Part shown: in pieces, positions 45,301-58,500 of the stretch
Numbering within the stretch: the first letter of the stretch is position 1
How the letters are laid out: each line of letters opens with the position of its first letter
Assembly (NCBI RefSeq): GCF_041381155.1
Contig: NC_091143.1
Location: forward strand, 24,331,695-24,395,694
Length of the DNA stretch: 64,000 bases
DNA from: Argopecten irradians
Lineage: Eukaryota > Mollusca > Bivalvia > Pectinida > Pectinidae
Direction of reading: 5' to 3'
Translations under genes and position numbers: made by a program
The notes under the pieces: model-generated
The model's database searches: none
What the model saw: the letters and a program-made list of their open reading frames with translations, nothing else
What the model was told of the DNA's origin: nothing

Positions 45301-45866
45301 GCATACTGACGAAATAACAGTCAGACTTGGTGTAAGATGCAGCCTTACATACTGACGAAATAACAGTCAGAATTGGTGTAGGATGCAGCCTTACATATTG
45401 ACGAAATAACAGTCTGACTTGGTGTAAGATGCAGCCTTGCATACTGACGAAATAACAGTCAGACTTGGTGTAAGATGCAGCCTTGCATACTGACGAAATA
45501 ACAGTCAGACTTGTTGTAGGATGCAGCCTTACATACTGACGAAATAACAGTCAGACGTGGTGGAGGATGCAGCCTTGCATACTGACGAAATAACAGTCAG
45601 ACTTGGTGTAAGATGCAGCCTTACATACTGACGAAATAACAGTCAGACTTGGTGTAGGATGCAGCCTTGCATACTGACGAAATAGTGTAAGATGCAGCCT
45701 TACATACTGACGAAATTACAGTCAGACTTGGTGTAGGATGCAGCCTTACATACTGACGAAATAACAGTCAGACGTGGTGGAGGATGCAGCCTTACATATT
45801 GACGAAATAACAGTCAGACTTGGTGTAGGATGCAGCCTTACATACTGACGAAATAACAGTCAGACA
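39367..45866. repeat. 46-bp satellite array, about 140 units
   Basis: Unit of 46 bp containing GACGAAATAACAGTCAGAC, then (T/G)TGGTGTAGGATG, CAGCCTTACATA and CT. Frequent states are CTTGG/CGTGG, AGGATG/AGAATG/AAGATG and ACATAC/ACACAC. Their order shows higher-order structure: 92-bp alternation dominates 44000-45000, and CGTGG-TAGAATG-CCTCACATAC units are homogenised at 40740-41110. Some units are cut to GTGTAATAACAGTCAGACGTG. Each unit contains CTGAC-9 nt-GTCAG, a small stem. 46 is not a multiple of three, and ORFs inside are spurious. Confidence 0.97.
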
Positions 45867-48800
45867 GTTAATGATTAAGGTTTAGAAACTGACGAAACAG
45901 CTATCACACTTGCTTCCTTCGAGGAGATCTACATCATTAAGTATCCGTCACCATACCGATACTAATTAAATGTTGTGTCGGCCATCTTACTCGAGCCCGT
46001 GACATTTAAATTGCCATTCGTTCTGCGTCCCAATCAGTTGCTGGAGAGGTTGTCATCAAGGCCACCAAATCAATGAAAGCACAGCTGTTTTATTAGCGCT
46101 TCCTAACGAGCTCTTCTGTGTTGTAGCCGTATGTATTCGCTGTATCGAGATATATATTAAAGGAATGTCCTCTTTTCAAGAAAATCTCACTTTACAAAAC
46201 TGCTGGTTTTCCTTGTGCTCGCCTATGATACGTGTGACTATAAGTATAGATTAGAGGCAAGACAATCTCAAACTTATATAGATACATAAACGGAAGATGA
46301 TAGTTAGAGAAAAATATATAGACCAGCATTGAATTGTAAATACTAGGTATATTATTTTTGCTACTAATGTGCTATTCGTTGTAATATCAAACAATCCATT
46401 TTAAAGTAATATGGCATGGGTTGACTTAAGGCACACAGTTTGGAGCTTGCATACAAAAGCTTAAGTGATGGAGATGTTTATAATTACCCTATAACCAATT
46501 CTTTACGCGAGTCCAAATGTTCGCGATTTTATGGGAAAACGACAAAATTAAATTTGAGCGGTTTTTTAATTTTTGCGATTTGGCTTGAAGGGTAAATGTG
46601 GTCGAATATTTCTCAAATGTTCGCGATCAGAGCAATGTTCCCCAATAACGCGGAAATATATTCCACGCAAAATTATTTAGTTGTTGACATAACAGTTAAA
46701 ACCATGGTTAAATAACCCATGGAATATTGATTTGCCAAAATTACAGATATTGCCCGGACACTGCTATATCATGACTGCATCAACACCATTTGACGTCACA
46801 ATTACGTTATAATGCAAAGGTGATATATTTGTAGCGCTGTATTGTTTAAATTAACTTTGACGCTCTCTGTGAAATATTATTACGTTCCAAATACGTACTA
46901 AAATATCTTGAACATGTCACGCTTTTGTACATTTGCGGACTTATAGAAAGGTCACACACGTTGAGCCAGCACGCACTAGAATTGTGTCGGGTGTGTTCGT
47001 CTGTCCTGGAATTCGCCGTGGCATTTAAATGTTACGACTGCAGCTTCCATACTAGTTAAACAGAAATAACATTCAGTAAGTGTAAACGTAAGTGACACAA
47101 CAGGGAATTCGAATTGTACACCTAGGCCGACTCTAAATTGAAATTATTAGTAAACTAAAGCGTGTTATTGCTTTAGCTTATTTCCCCTTCATATTTGATG
47201 GGCGCTACATCTGTTTTACTGATTTGCAGATGATAAAATTCTAAAACAGTAGGAATGTTTATAAAAATGATATATTGTTATTATGACACATCCTCGTGAG
47301 AAGAATGCTCCAAATAACCCAGAGAGACCCCTACGGTAACGCTTTATTTCCTAAGATTTTATCCTTAATACGGTTAAATATGTATTGCAATGCCTATGTC
47401 GCTACTCTGCTGAGGATGATCGGCGTACAATGTAGCTTACAATAAGGATGCACGGGAAGTTCTGTAGACGCCGGTGACATGTACAGGTCCATAGTATGTG
47501 AGACAGTCACTTAAAAACTAAAAATCAATAATTTAGTTTGAACCCAGCTACATGTAACTCTAACATTTCAAAATAGCTGTAGAAACTACAAAGGAAATGT
47601 TACCAACCAATAGGTAAGACCATTGCCGTGTTCTTATAAGACAGACAGTCCTTGGCCTGCGATAAAAAAGTGGTTTATTTATATTAATCACATAATTTAG
47701 TTTAATAACTGACGGATGATATTGGCACTCTCCGATAATTCAGGTTCCTCTTCATCGTTCTATTTGATATTGCTTCACATTGTCGTCGTCCTTGGCCTTC
47801 CATGCTATCGACCTGTAATAGGTACAGCCAATTTTGCTGGACCCCCTCCGGGATCATATTCTCTCTAAGAAGTTGCCATTAGCTGTCACAGTGAAATTGA
47901 CTACCTGTGTTCCCACTTTTCCCCTGATTTATTGATCCACGTAAATCCCGCGCGCTGCACTGCTGATTAAGATTGATAGGGGATACGCGGGAGTATGTTA
48001 GGGCACATGTCACGGGTTGAGAACATGCCTGAATAAATCGCATGTTTGTTCCTTTCCATAAATATGTATGTATTTCTGAACATATAAAAATGTTACTCAG
48101 AGACCAAATTCCCTCGCCGGCGAAAGAGACAGGTTGGCTACACAGAAAATCTGGACCACCACTGCTGTGACTCTCAGTCTCGCAGGGTTCCCTGTTTGTG
48201 GCGGTTGTGTGGACAACGCTGGCTACCAGATGTCTATATGATGATGATGTACTACATTTATATCAAAATATGACAATGAAAAATGTAAAGAAAAGGTAAT
48301 TTAGATCAATATGGATCAGGTGGTAGCCAATTTTGATTTTTGAAAATCACTTGACAGTAAAATGCAACAAAAATCATCCTATTCTAAGTGCAAAAATATG
48401 TCCATAAAATCAGCCTAAAGTCGAAAAATATGGTAGAATATAACCAGTTCTACATTTTTTTTACCAAAATATGTCACTGAAAAATGTAAAAGAAAGTGTG
48501 ATTGATGATCGATTTAGATCAGCCGATCTTCAGAGGAAATTTTTCTAACCATCCGCCATAGGTTGCGTTGCGCAACCGGGAAGTTCTATTTGATATTGCA
48601 TTCACATTGTCGTCCGTCCTTGCGTTCTTTAATGTGTTTTTAAAAACCATTTGTGTTGGACACTAGCTACACATTATGCACGTTGACTGTCAATTTTGAA
48701 GATGTCCCTTGGATGTTTATATATAGTTTGTGTACTGAAACTTTACACAAACGGTGTGCTAGATTGTGAATTGGTATGCAAAGAATTCCTTGGTGAAATT

Positions 48801-50469
48801 TGCTTCTGAGTGAACAATACTTTAATAGCGATATTGTATCGGATTTTTATGAATTCTCAGCACGCATCGTTGAATCTTTGGATGATAGTAAACCATTAAA
48901 CTATGATGTTACCATGCTATTAATCTATATCGTGTAGAAGAAACCTTGCAGTGTTTTACTATTCGATTTCTAGTGTGAACAGCAGCCAAGCGAGGTTTGG
49001 AATCGTGATAAAATACTGCCCTCGGCCCTCGGCACTGAACATCCGTACCATTATACCTTATATGGGCTCCAGCTGCTATTCAGCGACGGGAATGGATTTA
49101 ATTCTGATGGAAGATTTCTGTCGTTAGAGAAAATATCAGCACCATATTAGGAAATCTGATATAATTGTTCCATTGCTTGATGAATACCTACGCAATCAGT
49201 TTCCCTTAGATCTCAGGAATTAGTGGAAATATTGCAGCACACGTACTGTTGGTATACACCAGGCCAGCCCGCGTAAGGAATATAAACGACTTTATTGAGA
49301 CACACAACCTTATAGCTTTTGGCTGTGTCCGAGTGTGTCGCGCACACACCAATCTTTGTACTTATATATGACGCTGAACCAGACAGTTCTCTTTGTAATC
49401 CCCTGTTCCATTTGCCGGCTAGTTTGGGTTGATATTTTATTCGATTTTTGGATGTGATTTTTGTTATACTCAGGGAAATTGTTTTAAAGTGTACTGTTGT
49501 TAAATATTGAAGGACTTGAGAGAGAGAGAGAGCGCGGGTTAGATCGATTGCTTTACGTACTACTAATTCAATGAGCGAGGTAACTATCCTTTTACAGGTT
49601 TTAACTACTAGAGCGAGTAACTACACAGAACACACAATAGGTTGTGAATAGTTGTTGTTTTTTAACATTCCTCTTTGGCATTGTTAAGCTCTGAGACGGA
49701 CTGGGAACTCGCTAATTGCGTGATGGATGACGTAACATGTTATAATGGAAACGATAAAAATCGGAGAGAACAGCAATCGAATGCAAAGAGCTTGCAAATT
49801 TGAATTAATGAAGCTCAATGCGCCGAATACGTAGATAAGGAAAACCGTAAGACGTTCTCGTCGTGTGGGAAAGGTTTAACACGTTGGAAAAAAGGTTCTG
49901 TGTCAGAACTACGATCGATTTGTAGTTTTCATCACCTTCGCTCTACAGATGATGATATAATTTTAATGAATTGCGTGTGATCTGTGCAATTATACGTAAA
50001 GGAGCTTGTAAAGTTGTCATTGCTTGCGACTATCGATCATTCACGAAATGTGTGACACCACCGTTGTGCGACATCATCTCGTTTGACGTTGTGTGACACC
50101 GTCTCATTTTGCATTGAGATAACTCAACGGACTTTTATATGGATGATTGGCAATACAGAATACACGCATGATCGCTTATTCAGCCTAGATTATCTTACCA
50201 GATGAACGAAACTTACAAAATGTTGTGTTAGAATAATATTTGGTTGGTTTTCATAATTTCGAGGACAGTCGAAATCTATAAAAAGGATATGGACGTCCGG
50301 TTGTGATTTTGGTAGTCCAAAGACTCTGAAATATCGTCACCAGATATACTAAGAAATTTGAAAAGAGTTTAACTTTTGTTCATAACAGGTTTAGTTAGGA
50401 GTACATTTGGTGCGTTTTTAAATCGTGGTGTTAGGACAGTGCTGTGTAATAAAACCATTCCTTGTTAAC
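45867..50469. other. Gene-free stretch, possibly 5' region of gene B
   Basis: Less AT-rich than the rest and without mobile elements I recognise. One feature is a 40-bp direct repeat at 47757-47796 and 48584-48625 (TTCTATTTGATATTGC..TTCACATTGTCGTC). There is also an (AG)n run at 49518-49532. An open frame near 48080-48240 has no start codon and no good splice sites. Conserved 5' exons or regulatory DNA of gene B could lie here but cannot be shown. Confidence 0.4.
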
Positions 50470-50637
50470 ATGCTGGACGAACGGACTATTGTTGTCCATC
50501 CGGACGGACGGACACAGAGTGTTAAGGAGTACGTGCATGAGCTCGTTATTGGAGCCCAGGTCCGGTTATATGAAGGAAAAGAACTGAAAGGCAAAAAGAA
50601 GACCAGGACAGGAGATATTTTAAAAACCAAACAAAAG
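50470..50637 (+). CDS. Gene B: putative first coding exon (56 codons)
   Basis: ATG in context TTAACATGC starts MLDERTIVVHPDGRTQSVKE, then YVHELVIGAQVRLYEGKELK and a basic end GKKKTRTGDILKTKQK. The donor AAACAAAAG|GTAGGTG at 50638 is in phase 0. Codon composition and peptide complexity look coding and differ from the spurious ORFs around. The first in-frame ATG was chosen; the frame is open upstream to 50425 without another ATG. I do not recognise the protein. Length of the following intron is unknown because no second exon was found in the window. The donor region is the founder of the minisatellite that follows. Confidence 0.5.
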
Positions 50638-51085
50638 GTAGGTGTATCAGGGTACATCTCATAACCAAACAAATGGTAGATGTAACAGGGAACATCTAAA
50701 ATCAAGCAAAAGGTATGTGTATCAGGGTACATCTAAAAAAACAAATGGTAGGAGTAACAGGGAACATCTCAAAAATCAAACAAAAGGTAGGTTTATCAGG
50801 GGACATCTCAAAAACCGAACAAAAGATAGGTTTATCAGGGGTACATCTCAAAAATAAGAAATGTATGTTTATCATTGGGCATCTCAAAAACCAAACAAAA
50901 GGTAGGCTTATTAGGGACCAACTCAAAAAGCAAACAGAAAATAGGTGTATCAGTGGACATTTCAAAATCCAAATAAAAGATAGGCTTATCAGTGGACATC
51001 TCAAAAGTCAGTCGAATTTGAGACAGCATATATAACATTAAGTAACTACTAAAGATCAAATGGTCGTTATGGGACATCTCAAAAC
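50618..51085. repeat. 39-bp minisatellite carrying copies of the gene B splice donor
   Basis: About eleven units of 36-42 bp with core CCAAACAAAAGGTAGGT, then (TT)ATCAGGGGACATCTCAAAA. The first unit overlaps the 3' end of the gene B exon, so exon end plus donor are part of the repeated unit. Good donors (GGTAGGT, GGTATGT, GGTAGGC) persist in at least five units; others are mutated (GATAGGT, AATAGGT). Overlapping ORFs on both strands here are by-products of the repeat. Confidence 0.88.
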
Positions 51086-52012
51086 AACCCAAGAAATACA
51101 AAAATATATAAACAGTGAATTAGGAAATATTTAAGAAAGAAAAAAAGAGAATGATGAAAAAAAAATCAATACAAAAATAAAGAAGACTTATATAAACAGA
51201 ATTATTGGAACATGAAATGGCAAAAGGTGGAACAAACAGAAATTAGAGGGTTTTTTGGTTTAATTTTGTTTAAACGTCCTGATAACAACAACATTTGTCT
51301 TATTTGTGATTAGGATACTGATTGAGAGTGTACTTGTTTATTTTTGGTATACTCGTGTTATGTCCCTTTGTAATAGCGAGACTATTCTCTACGCCATAGC
51401 GTTTCCTCACAGAAGCATTGCATTGAGGACCAAACAGCATACCACATCAGGTCACATTATACTAAGAACTGGCCATGGAGCACTAGTCATCATACTCACC
51501 TAATGCTGAGCATAGATTTACGGTGTCATTGACTACTGTTGTAATAGATGTCAGTTTGTCTCTGACAGGGGTCAGAGCTCAAGTCTTTCCTAAAAGAAAC
51601 GCTCAAGATGTGAAAGCATCAGCAATCATATCAAATGGAATATTGTCATACTTTGCAGAGAAAACGTCGTGAGTTTTGCTCACAAAATAATAACGTCACA
51701 ATGGGATACCTACCTGCAAGGGAGGTAAGTCTGTAATATGCACAGACGGAATTGTTCCCATCTGACAGTCATGTAACCTAGGTAGGTCCGCACTAATCCA
51801 TGTATGAAAAATGTCGAATTTAAGTTGGATAAACAAAGTGTTGTTATCACTGATATTATTTCAGGATATTCAGTTTTGAAAGTAAAAATTCGTGATAAGA
51901 AGATACTGATAAAGAGTTGAAAAGAAATGGTTTACCAAATATCTATGATTGCCAGGCCACAAATATCTTCAGTGATTCGTTTTTGAAGTGAAACTGCAAC
52001 CAGATGAATTAC
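51086..52012. other. Gene-free stretch (intron of gene B if the exon is real)
   Basis: A-rich at 51110-51190, otherwise featureless. The 65-codon ORF at 51306-51503 has no motif. Confidence 0.35.
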
Positions 52013-52322
52013 GAAGCAGATATTATATTGACGAAAACACGAAGCAGATATTATATTGACGAAAACACGAAGCAGATATTATATTGACGAAAACACGAAG
52101 CAGATATTATATTGACGAAAACACGAAGCAGATATTATATTGACGAAAACACGAAGCAGATATTATATTGACGAAAACATGAAGCAGATATTATATTGAC
52201 GAAAACATGAAGCAGATATTATATTGACGATAACACGAAGCAGATATTATATTGACGAAAACATGAAGCAGATATTATATTGACGAAAACATGAAGCAGA
52301 TATTATATTGACGAAAACAACA
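52013..52322. repeat. 28-bp minisatellite (11 units)
   Basis: Units GAAGCAGATATTATATTGAC plus GAAAACAC, almost identical, with ACAC/ACAT variants near the right side. The low divergence marks a young array. Confidence 0.97.
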
Positions 52323-53313
52323 TTTAATTGGTGGCAGCCTCTCAAATAATGTAATATATATATATATATACAAATAGCACTTTCTCTGATGGATAGGACA
52401 TTTGGATACAGGATGTTTTTGTTATGTGACAGTGGAAAATATTAGGAATTAATTGTTCATTTAGAAATTAATCTATATTTCGTGTTACGTACATGGTTAA
52501 ATGAAACTACCCTGTTCCTTATTCCAATAAGATAGAAGATAACAGATTACAACAAACTTCGTAGTGTACAGCATACCTCAAAGAATTCTATAAAAGTATC
52601 ATGTAATATTTTCTCCTGTTGGAATATCAAGAAATATCATAGATTTTAAAATAGTCTAGTCTGTTAACTAATTTATCCTTGCAGACATTATTGAACTTTT
52701 AAAGCTGGAACATTTCATTATAAAATTTCAGCGCTGAATGAGTTCACTAAACCTTTGGCAATTGATGGGATTTAGCTTTGGAAAAGAAACATTAGATTCA
52801 ATGTAAAGTGAATTAAGGTTTTTAGTTACCTGCCCAGATAGTTCCTGTTTAGAACTATTTGCACTATAAAGGCAACGGATAATTTGATAGCGACTGTTCA
52901 AGTAATATTGATAAACCAATATAGCGATCTAAGACGTTAAAGTATATAGATAATATCTCAGCGTAAAGCCTCCGGTGGTTAGAGCTGAGGAGTGCTATGC
53001 TTTAGAATGGTGAAGGAGTGACGACGTATCAGTCTTGTGGAATAACAAGCTAAAGGGTCTTCACGCTAATATCCTGATACCTTCCTCGGTCACAATTATC
53101 CGGAATAATTCTGAATCATTACCTCATCACCCGGAAACAACCGCCCTAATGACGTAAAAAAGAATTAATCTATAATAGGACCAACATTGCTCCATTTCTT
53201 CGTGACTTAGATATTAACTAGCACGTCTACCTTTTTATAACAAACAACACGTCTATCAAAGCTTCTTGGAACAAGATTATCTTCTAATTTTTACAGTCAG
53301 TGATGAATTGATA
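52323..53313. other. Gene-free stretch
   Basis: Contains an (AT)n run at 52354-52370. No credible exon, RNA gene or bounded element. Confidence 0.35.
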
Positions 53314-53321
53314 GTATAAAC

Positions 53322-54571
53322 CAGGCATGGGCACAATTACTTCAAAATGTAATTAATTAATAATCGATTACTAGGGAGAAAACGCTGTAATCAATTAATA
53401 ATCGATTAATAATCGATTACAGGTACCATTGACCTGTAATCGATTACAATCGATTACTTTACAAAAAGTAATTAAAATTACTTTCAATTACATTCGATTA
53501 CATATTTAGTTGATTTATTAAATTTTATCTTCTATCACAATATTTTCAGTTTTTCTCTTTTACGATTTGATAGCATTCCAAAACCAGTTATATTTATATA
53601 AAATAGTTTCATTAGAATTAAGTTAACTGTTAATTTAGTTTCAAATTCATCATGCTTTTTAAACTGGTGTGTCTTAGAAATGACCATGTGCATTTTCCGT
53701 ATGTGGTTAATTGATGACCTGCATTTTGCAGATGACGGTATAACACAATAAGTAGATATTTTAAACCTGAAATCTAATTCTTGATTCTTCTAGTGAGAAA
53801 GCGGAAACCTGTAGTAGTGTAATTTTTCTTATATTTGTAATTTTCATTTACAATGCAATGCAATTTAAATATATAAAAATGAATCAAGTATATAATTTAC
53901 AGATTTTTTTAAGGCAAAAATGTGATTTATGCTTCTGAGTTAAACAGATAAATCTTGGTTGACTGTACAGGTAAAAAGAGCTACTGGGAATATCAAATAA
54001 AATTGACTTCTCATTGTTTCCTAAAACAACAAGTTCATTGGAAATCTGAGGACATACTCCCTGAAACAACTGAATTGATCTTAGTCAATACCTGTTGACT
54101 TTTATGGAAACAATGCTTTCCATTGTTTAATACAATATGCTCTTATGCCCATGGGCACACTGGTGAAACTTAAAATTAGCTGTAAAGTATACCTGTATAG
54201 ACAATTCTTTTGACATTTCTTTGAGCCTTACAGTTCATCAGAAAACCAAATATAAAAAGATTTTTATAAACAATACTAAACACTGTTACATTTATCTTCA
54301 GTTTTAGTCGAACTACAGCAGACAAGTTGAACTTTACACTTTCTAAACTTAGTATACTGGCTGCTAAATTCAACTTCATAATAGGTATAATGTAATTGAA
54401 AAGTAATTTGAATGTAATTACGATTACACAGTAAATTTTTACTGTAATCGATTACGATTACGATTACAAGTAATCGAAATAGCCTTCGATTACTGATTAC
54501 TGTCGATTACTTGAGAAAATGTAATTAATTACAATCGATTACGATTACACGATTACGATTACCCATGCCTG
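53322..54571. mobile_element. Non-autonomous hAT element with perfect 8-bp target duplication
   Basis: Ends CAGGCATGGGC and inverse CCCATGCCTG. The flanking octamer GTATAAAC is identical at 53314-53321 and 54572-54579, the size made by hAT transposases. Both subterminal regions are packed with AATCGATTAC/GTAATCGATT boxes in both orientations (53349-53500 and 54400-54560), the usual layout of transposase-binding sites. The interior has only short ORFs with no transposase motif. Confidence 0.92.
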
Positions 54572-54579
54572 GTATAAAC

Positions 54580-55499
54580 CCCGTTAATTTTAACGAAAGG
54601 CTACTCAACTTTAATCTCGACAGATTGAGTATGCCACGCGCAATTTGGAGCCGCGCGGATGAATTTATGATGGTCCAAATCAGAAACTTTTGGTGTTTTC
54701 AGTACCGAACGTACGTTCGATGAACATGTACATGTATCAAAATAGGTTTGAATACATACATGTACGTGTGTAAATACAAATTTAGAAAAGTTACATTGTT
54801 TATGTAACTACCGTACCTCTTTGAGCAATGCTTCCGTGGCTACAATGTACAGTTTTGCACATGTTGTGTGTCGGTGAGTCTGTTTTGTTCGCTACAACAT
54901 GTAGATCTACATCCTATTTGTATTTTTAACATCTTTGGTTGTACGCAAATGGATAAGCTATGTCAGGACAACATCAGTCTTTGAGTTGGATAAATTTTAT
55001 CAAAACGACCTAGCAAAACAATGCATTTTTGTTTACCTCGGGGGACAGACAAGTCCTATACGTTATCTACTGTGAATCGACGAGAGTAGGCCTTACATAC
55101 ACAATGTACGTTTGGGTGTTTCGAAATCAATGAAACGGAATCCTACAACTGTAGCTTTACAATACTTGTAATAGATATCTCTAATATTTATTGAAGGTTT
55201 GAAACAACAATATAAATATAAGCTAACATTTTGAGAGCGGTAAACGTTTACAGTAGTGGGCCTACCTGTGTTTGTACATGTTCCTCGAAACGACGTCCGA
55301 TACATTTGAAAATTTCCAAAATCTGGAAATAATGACATGGAACTATGTAAACATCCGTGTATTCAAGTAATTTCAAACATGAAGAACTGATTAAGTAGAA
55401 CTCAAGTGATCGAAACTCTCTGTTTGTCACACCTCCTTGACACAGGCGGTTTGAATCGGACGCTAACAATATAATAACAATATAATAACTATATACAAC
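54580..55499. other. Gene-free stretch
   Basis: Several minus-strand ORFs of 73-88 codons overlap (55093-55729) but lack start context, splice sites and motifs. No repeat noted. Confidence 0.3.
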
Positions 55500-55582
55500 A
55501 GGATAAAGTTGAGTAGGGTATCGATATTTGTTTCATGGACCGCTTCCATTCCAAATATCGATACCCTACTCAACTTTATCCT
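55500..55582. repeat. Perfect 31-bp hairpin with a 21-nt loop
   Basis: Arms 55500-55530 (starting AGGATAAAGTTGAGTAGGGT) and 55552-55582 are exact reverse complements. The arms carry TATCGATA. It has the size of a small-RNA precursor, but perfect pairing suggests a young templated inversion. Confidence 0.95.
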
Positions 55583-58500
55583 TCGATAGAACCACCAGAA
55601 AGAGACTTTAATCCTTAAAAAGCACTGGAAGTAATTGATAACAATGAAAGTCATGCCAAGTTTTGAATTAATTGTTTTCGCAAACATTTTATGTTTTCTT
55701 ATTTTTTCCCGGGAGATTTTTTTTGTCATTTTATTAACAAAATAGGCGAAATTAATTAATGATATCTGTCAGATTTGAGAAGTGGATATTTAAAATTGGG
55801 TTTTCTCATGATTTTTCACATTACTCTTTAAGGTTCGATATAAAAGTGTATCTATTGTTGATTATTTTTATATTGCTCTGACTGCCATTCGTTCGGAATA
55901 TCTGCTTTTCTAGAGTTGTTTACGAGTCTATATCATTTTTTTTCAATTAATTCGATATTCTTACTATATTCTTAGCGCATTCATACTTAAATCTGACATT
56001 GCAAGTTAAATCATTCGTGCTGAGATAAAAATACAAACAAACACAAATTCTTTCAAATGGTTCGAGATAACCCCTGTATCTTGGCCAACCTTTCTAGGGA
56101 AGTTGGGTGGCCATTCTTATTTTAGAGCACCTTTTTACCAGAAATGGCATGCAATACCGCTACATTGTTCCGCTACCCGTTGTTGTCCGGTTAGACCAGT
56201 CGATTCGTAATAATACTCGATTTGATAGCCATATGAAAATAACATAAAATCCGACGATAATTTGGAGGCATTATATAGGAAACCGTGTTGTAATGTTTCT
56301 ATTTCTATTTGTTTCTTTCTGAGTGAAAATTTAGCAATACATCAAACTCTTTTAATGAGGATATTCACTATCATTATAAAACAAAAATAATATTTTCAAA
56401 CCTTTGGATAACATTAATGCAAGTTTAAGAAGCAATCTTAAGGCGTGTAAAAAGGGTAAAATGCAATGATGTCCAATGGAATATTGTTAATATTCCAGAA
56501 AACATGCATTTTCATAAAACAACATTATTTTCCTCTATCTTTATTCCTTAACACCACATCATTGTTAACATCACAAATGCTATATTACTCTCGTGACGCA
56601 TGCAACAATATCACACGGGCGAATTAAATTTACAACAGAAGATTAATGTTATCAGCAATAGTGATATGAAAACACGCCCTGTTGATAACAACTGTTGCTG
56701 AAGATTGACGCGAAGGCCAATAATGAATATCTATAATAACAATATCTCCTTAGACAGTCCCCAAGGCAACCTTTCACACCAAAAGATAGTTAAGAATTCG
56801 TTCTCGGTAATGATGCGAATGGCATACACTGATTTACATAATTTGCTTTTATAGGGATGTATAATCGTGTCCTATTTTCGGAATATATTTCCATCATAAT
56901 TGTAAACTTGGTGAACAAAGGGTTGCCTGTCTTTTTGTCGAACTCCCCGTTGGTTGGTGTTGCGTGCAGTGTACAGCGAGTTTGCTGTTTTGCTAAGCCT
57001 CAGGTATAAGTCTCCCTATAGAATAGATGTGGCGACCTCAGCTTGCTAATGTCCAGGCAATAATTGATGAGACTTATCTTGGATAAAAGATAAATATGTC
57101 GAAATCCATTTTCCCTTCGGAAATATTTTATTCACTCGCGGACCTCTGGCAGTAAATTAGTCTAGAAGTTGTTTTTAGATCCGATGTATCATACAAATGG
57201 ATGATACCAGTTGAGAACCTGACAGTCTGGGAACTAAATGTTTTAGGTCAGGAATCATGCCTTATCCAGAGAAGGTTTAATTGAAACGCTTTTAAAAGAA
57301 CAAACAGTAATTTTAAATAGAGTGTAAGGAAACCTCTTATATCTGATGCATGGTAGGGTTAACAAAAAACAACACGATCGAGCTAATGTTCTTTATTAAC
57401 GTTTCTTGCTACAATGAATTAAACATAAGGTTGATTGGTTTAATATCCAATGTTTCTGTCGGTGGAAGTATTAATTGTCACCTCTAACAAATGTTTCATG
57501 ATATTAAGCCAACACGGATTCTGTATTAACACCAAATCATATACCGTACATGTGGAAATAATTCATCCATAATAAAATAATAAGGATTTTCGTTATGGAC
57601 TTCAAATATTTATCGTTGTTAAAAGCTTAGCATCGCTTTAAATAATCATTTCTGATGATAATCTATATATATACGGTTCAAGTGACGTAATAAACATAGC
57701 GTCTTTGATAGAAATTTATTGTTAACGATCCACAACAAGGGTACTGTCTGGTGAAATAATGTTCTATAAAGTAATTTTGACATTTTGGGATCTAATGGAG
57801 GTTATTCCTGCTGTTATCATTCTAACACATGGCTAAAATAAAGAATAGAAGACTACTGTGCAAGGGAATCTTAGCCTAGTCGCCTATGTCTGATAGAGAA
57901 GTAGTAGAGAATTTAACTTTAGAGGGTATGCGGCTTATTTTGTGGCAATAAAAAGGTAAGGAGGTTACACCTTTCGGAAGTACTCGGTATACGTAATTTG
58001 ATATGTTGGATGCAAGTGAAACAGAACAAATCATAGACATATATATAATCCTTAATGATACTAAAAACTAAAAATGAACCCAAAAATCTCACATGTTTCT
58101 CAAATATATCAGATGAAATAAACTAATAACTGGTTTGGAAAATTACTATCCGGGCTCGAATTCGCTCAAATGATGGGAACAAGATAAAGTAGTTTGATGT
58201 AAGTAACATTTACCATAGGAAAAAGTCTATGTTCCGAAGGAACAAAAGTCTGCTTATAAACTAGGTTAAATCCAGGTTATGTTGCTATCTTAAATAAGTA
58301 TCAAATTATGATGAAAAATGCGACATTGTTAGTACATGTATTTCATTTTCATAACCACTTTATCGTATTGTATATTATTCATTCATTTTCTCTTTGAGAA
58401 TTTTCCATTCGTTGTTATGTTCTTGTCTAATGACGTCACTAAATAGCATCTTTCAAGGTTATCGGTCTAACTCTTATGAACATTCCTCGTCATATATCGA

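Noticed and set aside
39367-45866. CRISPR-like array
   Set aside because: There are no unique spacers; the whole 46-bp unit repeats, and the context is eukaryotic.
48080-48240. Open frame with a hydrophobic stretch (TTTAVTLSLAGFPVCGG)
   Set aside because: No ATG, no convincing splice sites and a stop soon after. It could be an exon, but nothing in the sequence ties it to gene B.
50415-51101. Several ORFs on both strands over the 39-bp minisatellite
   Set aside because: Unit lengths are near multiples of three, which keeps frames open. Only the exon 50470-50637 has non-repetitive coding character.
55093-55729. Chain of overlapping minus-strand ORFs
   Set aside because: Frames change without splice sites, the content is AT-driven, and one crosses the perfect hairpin.
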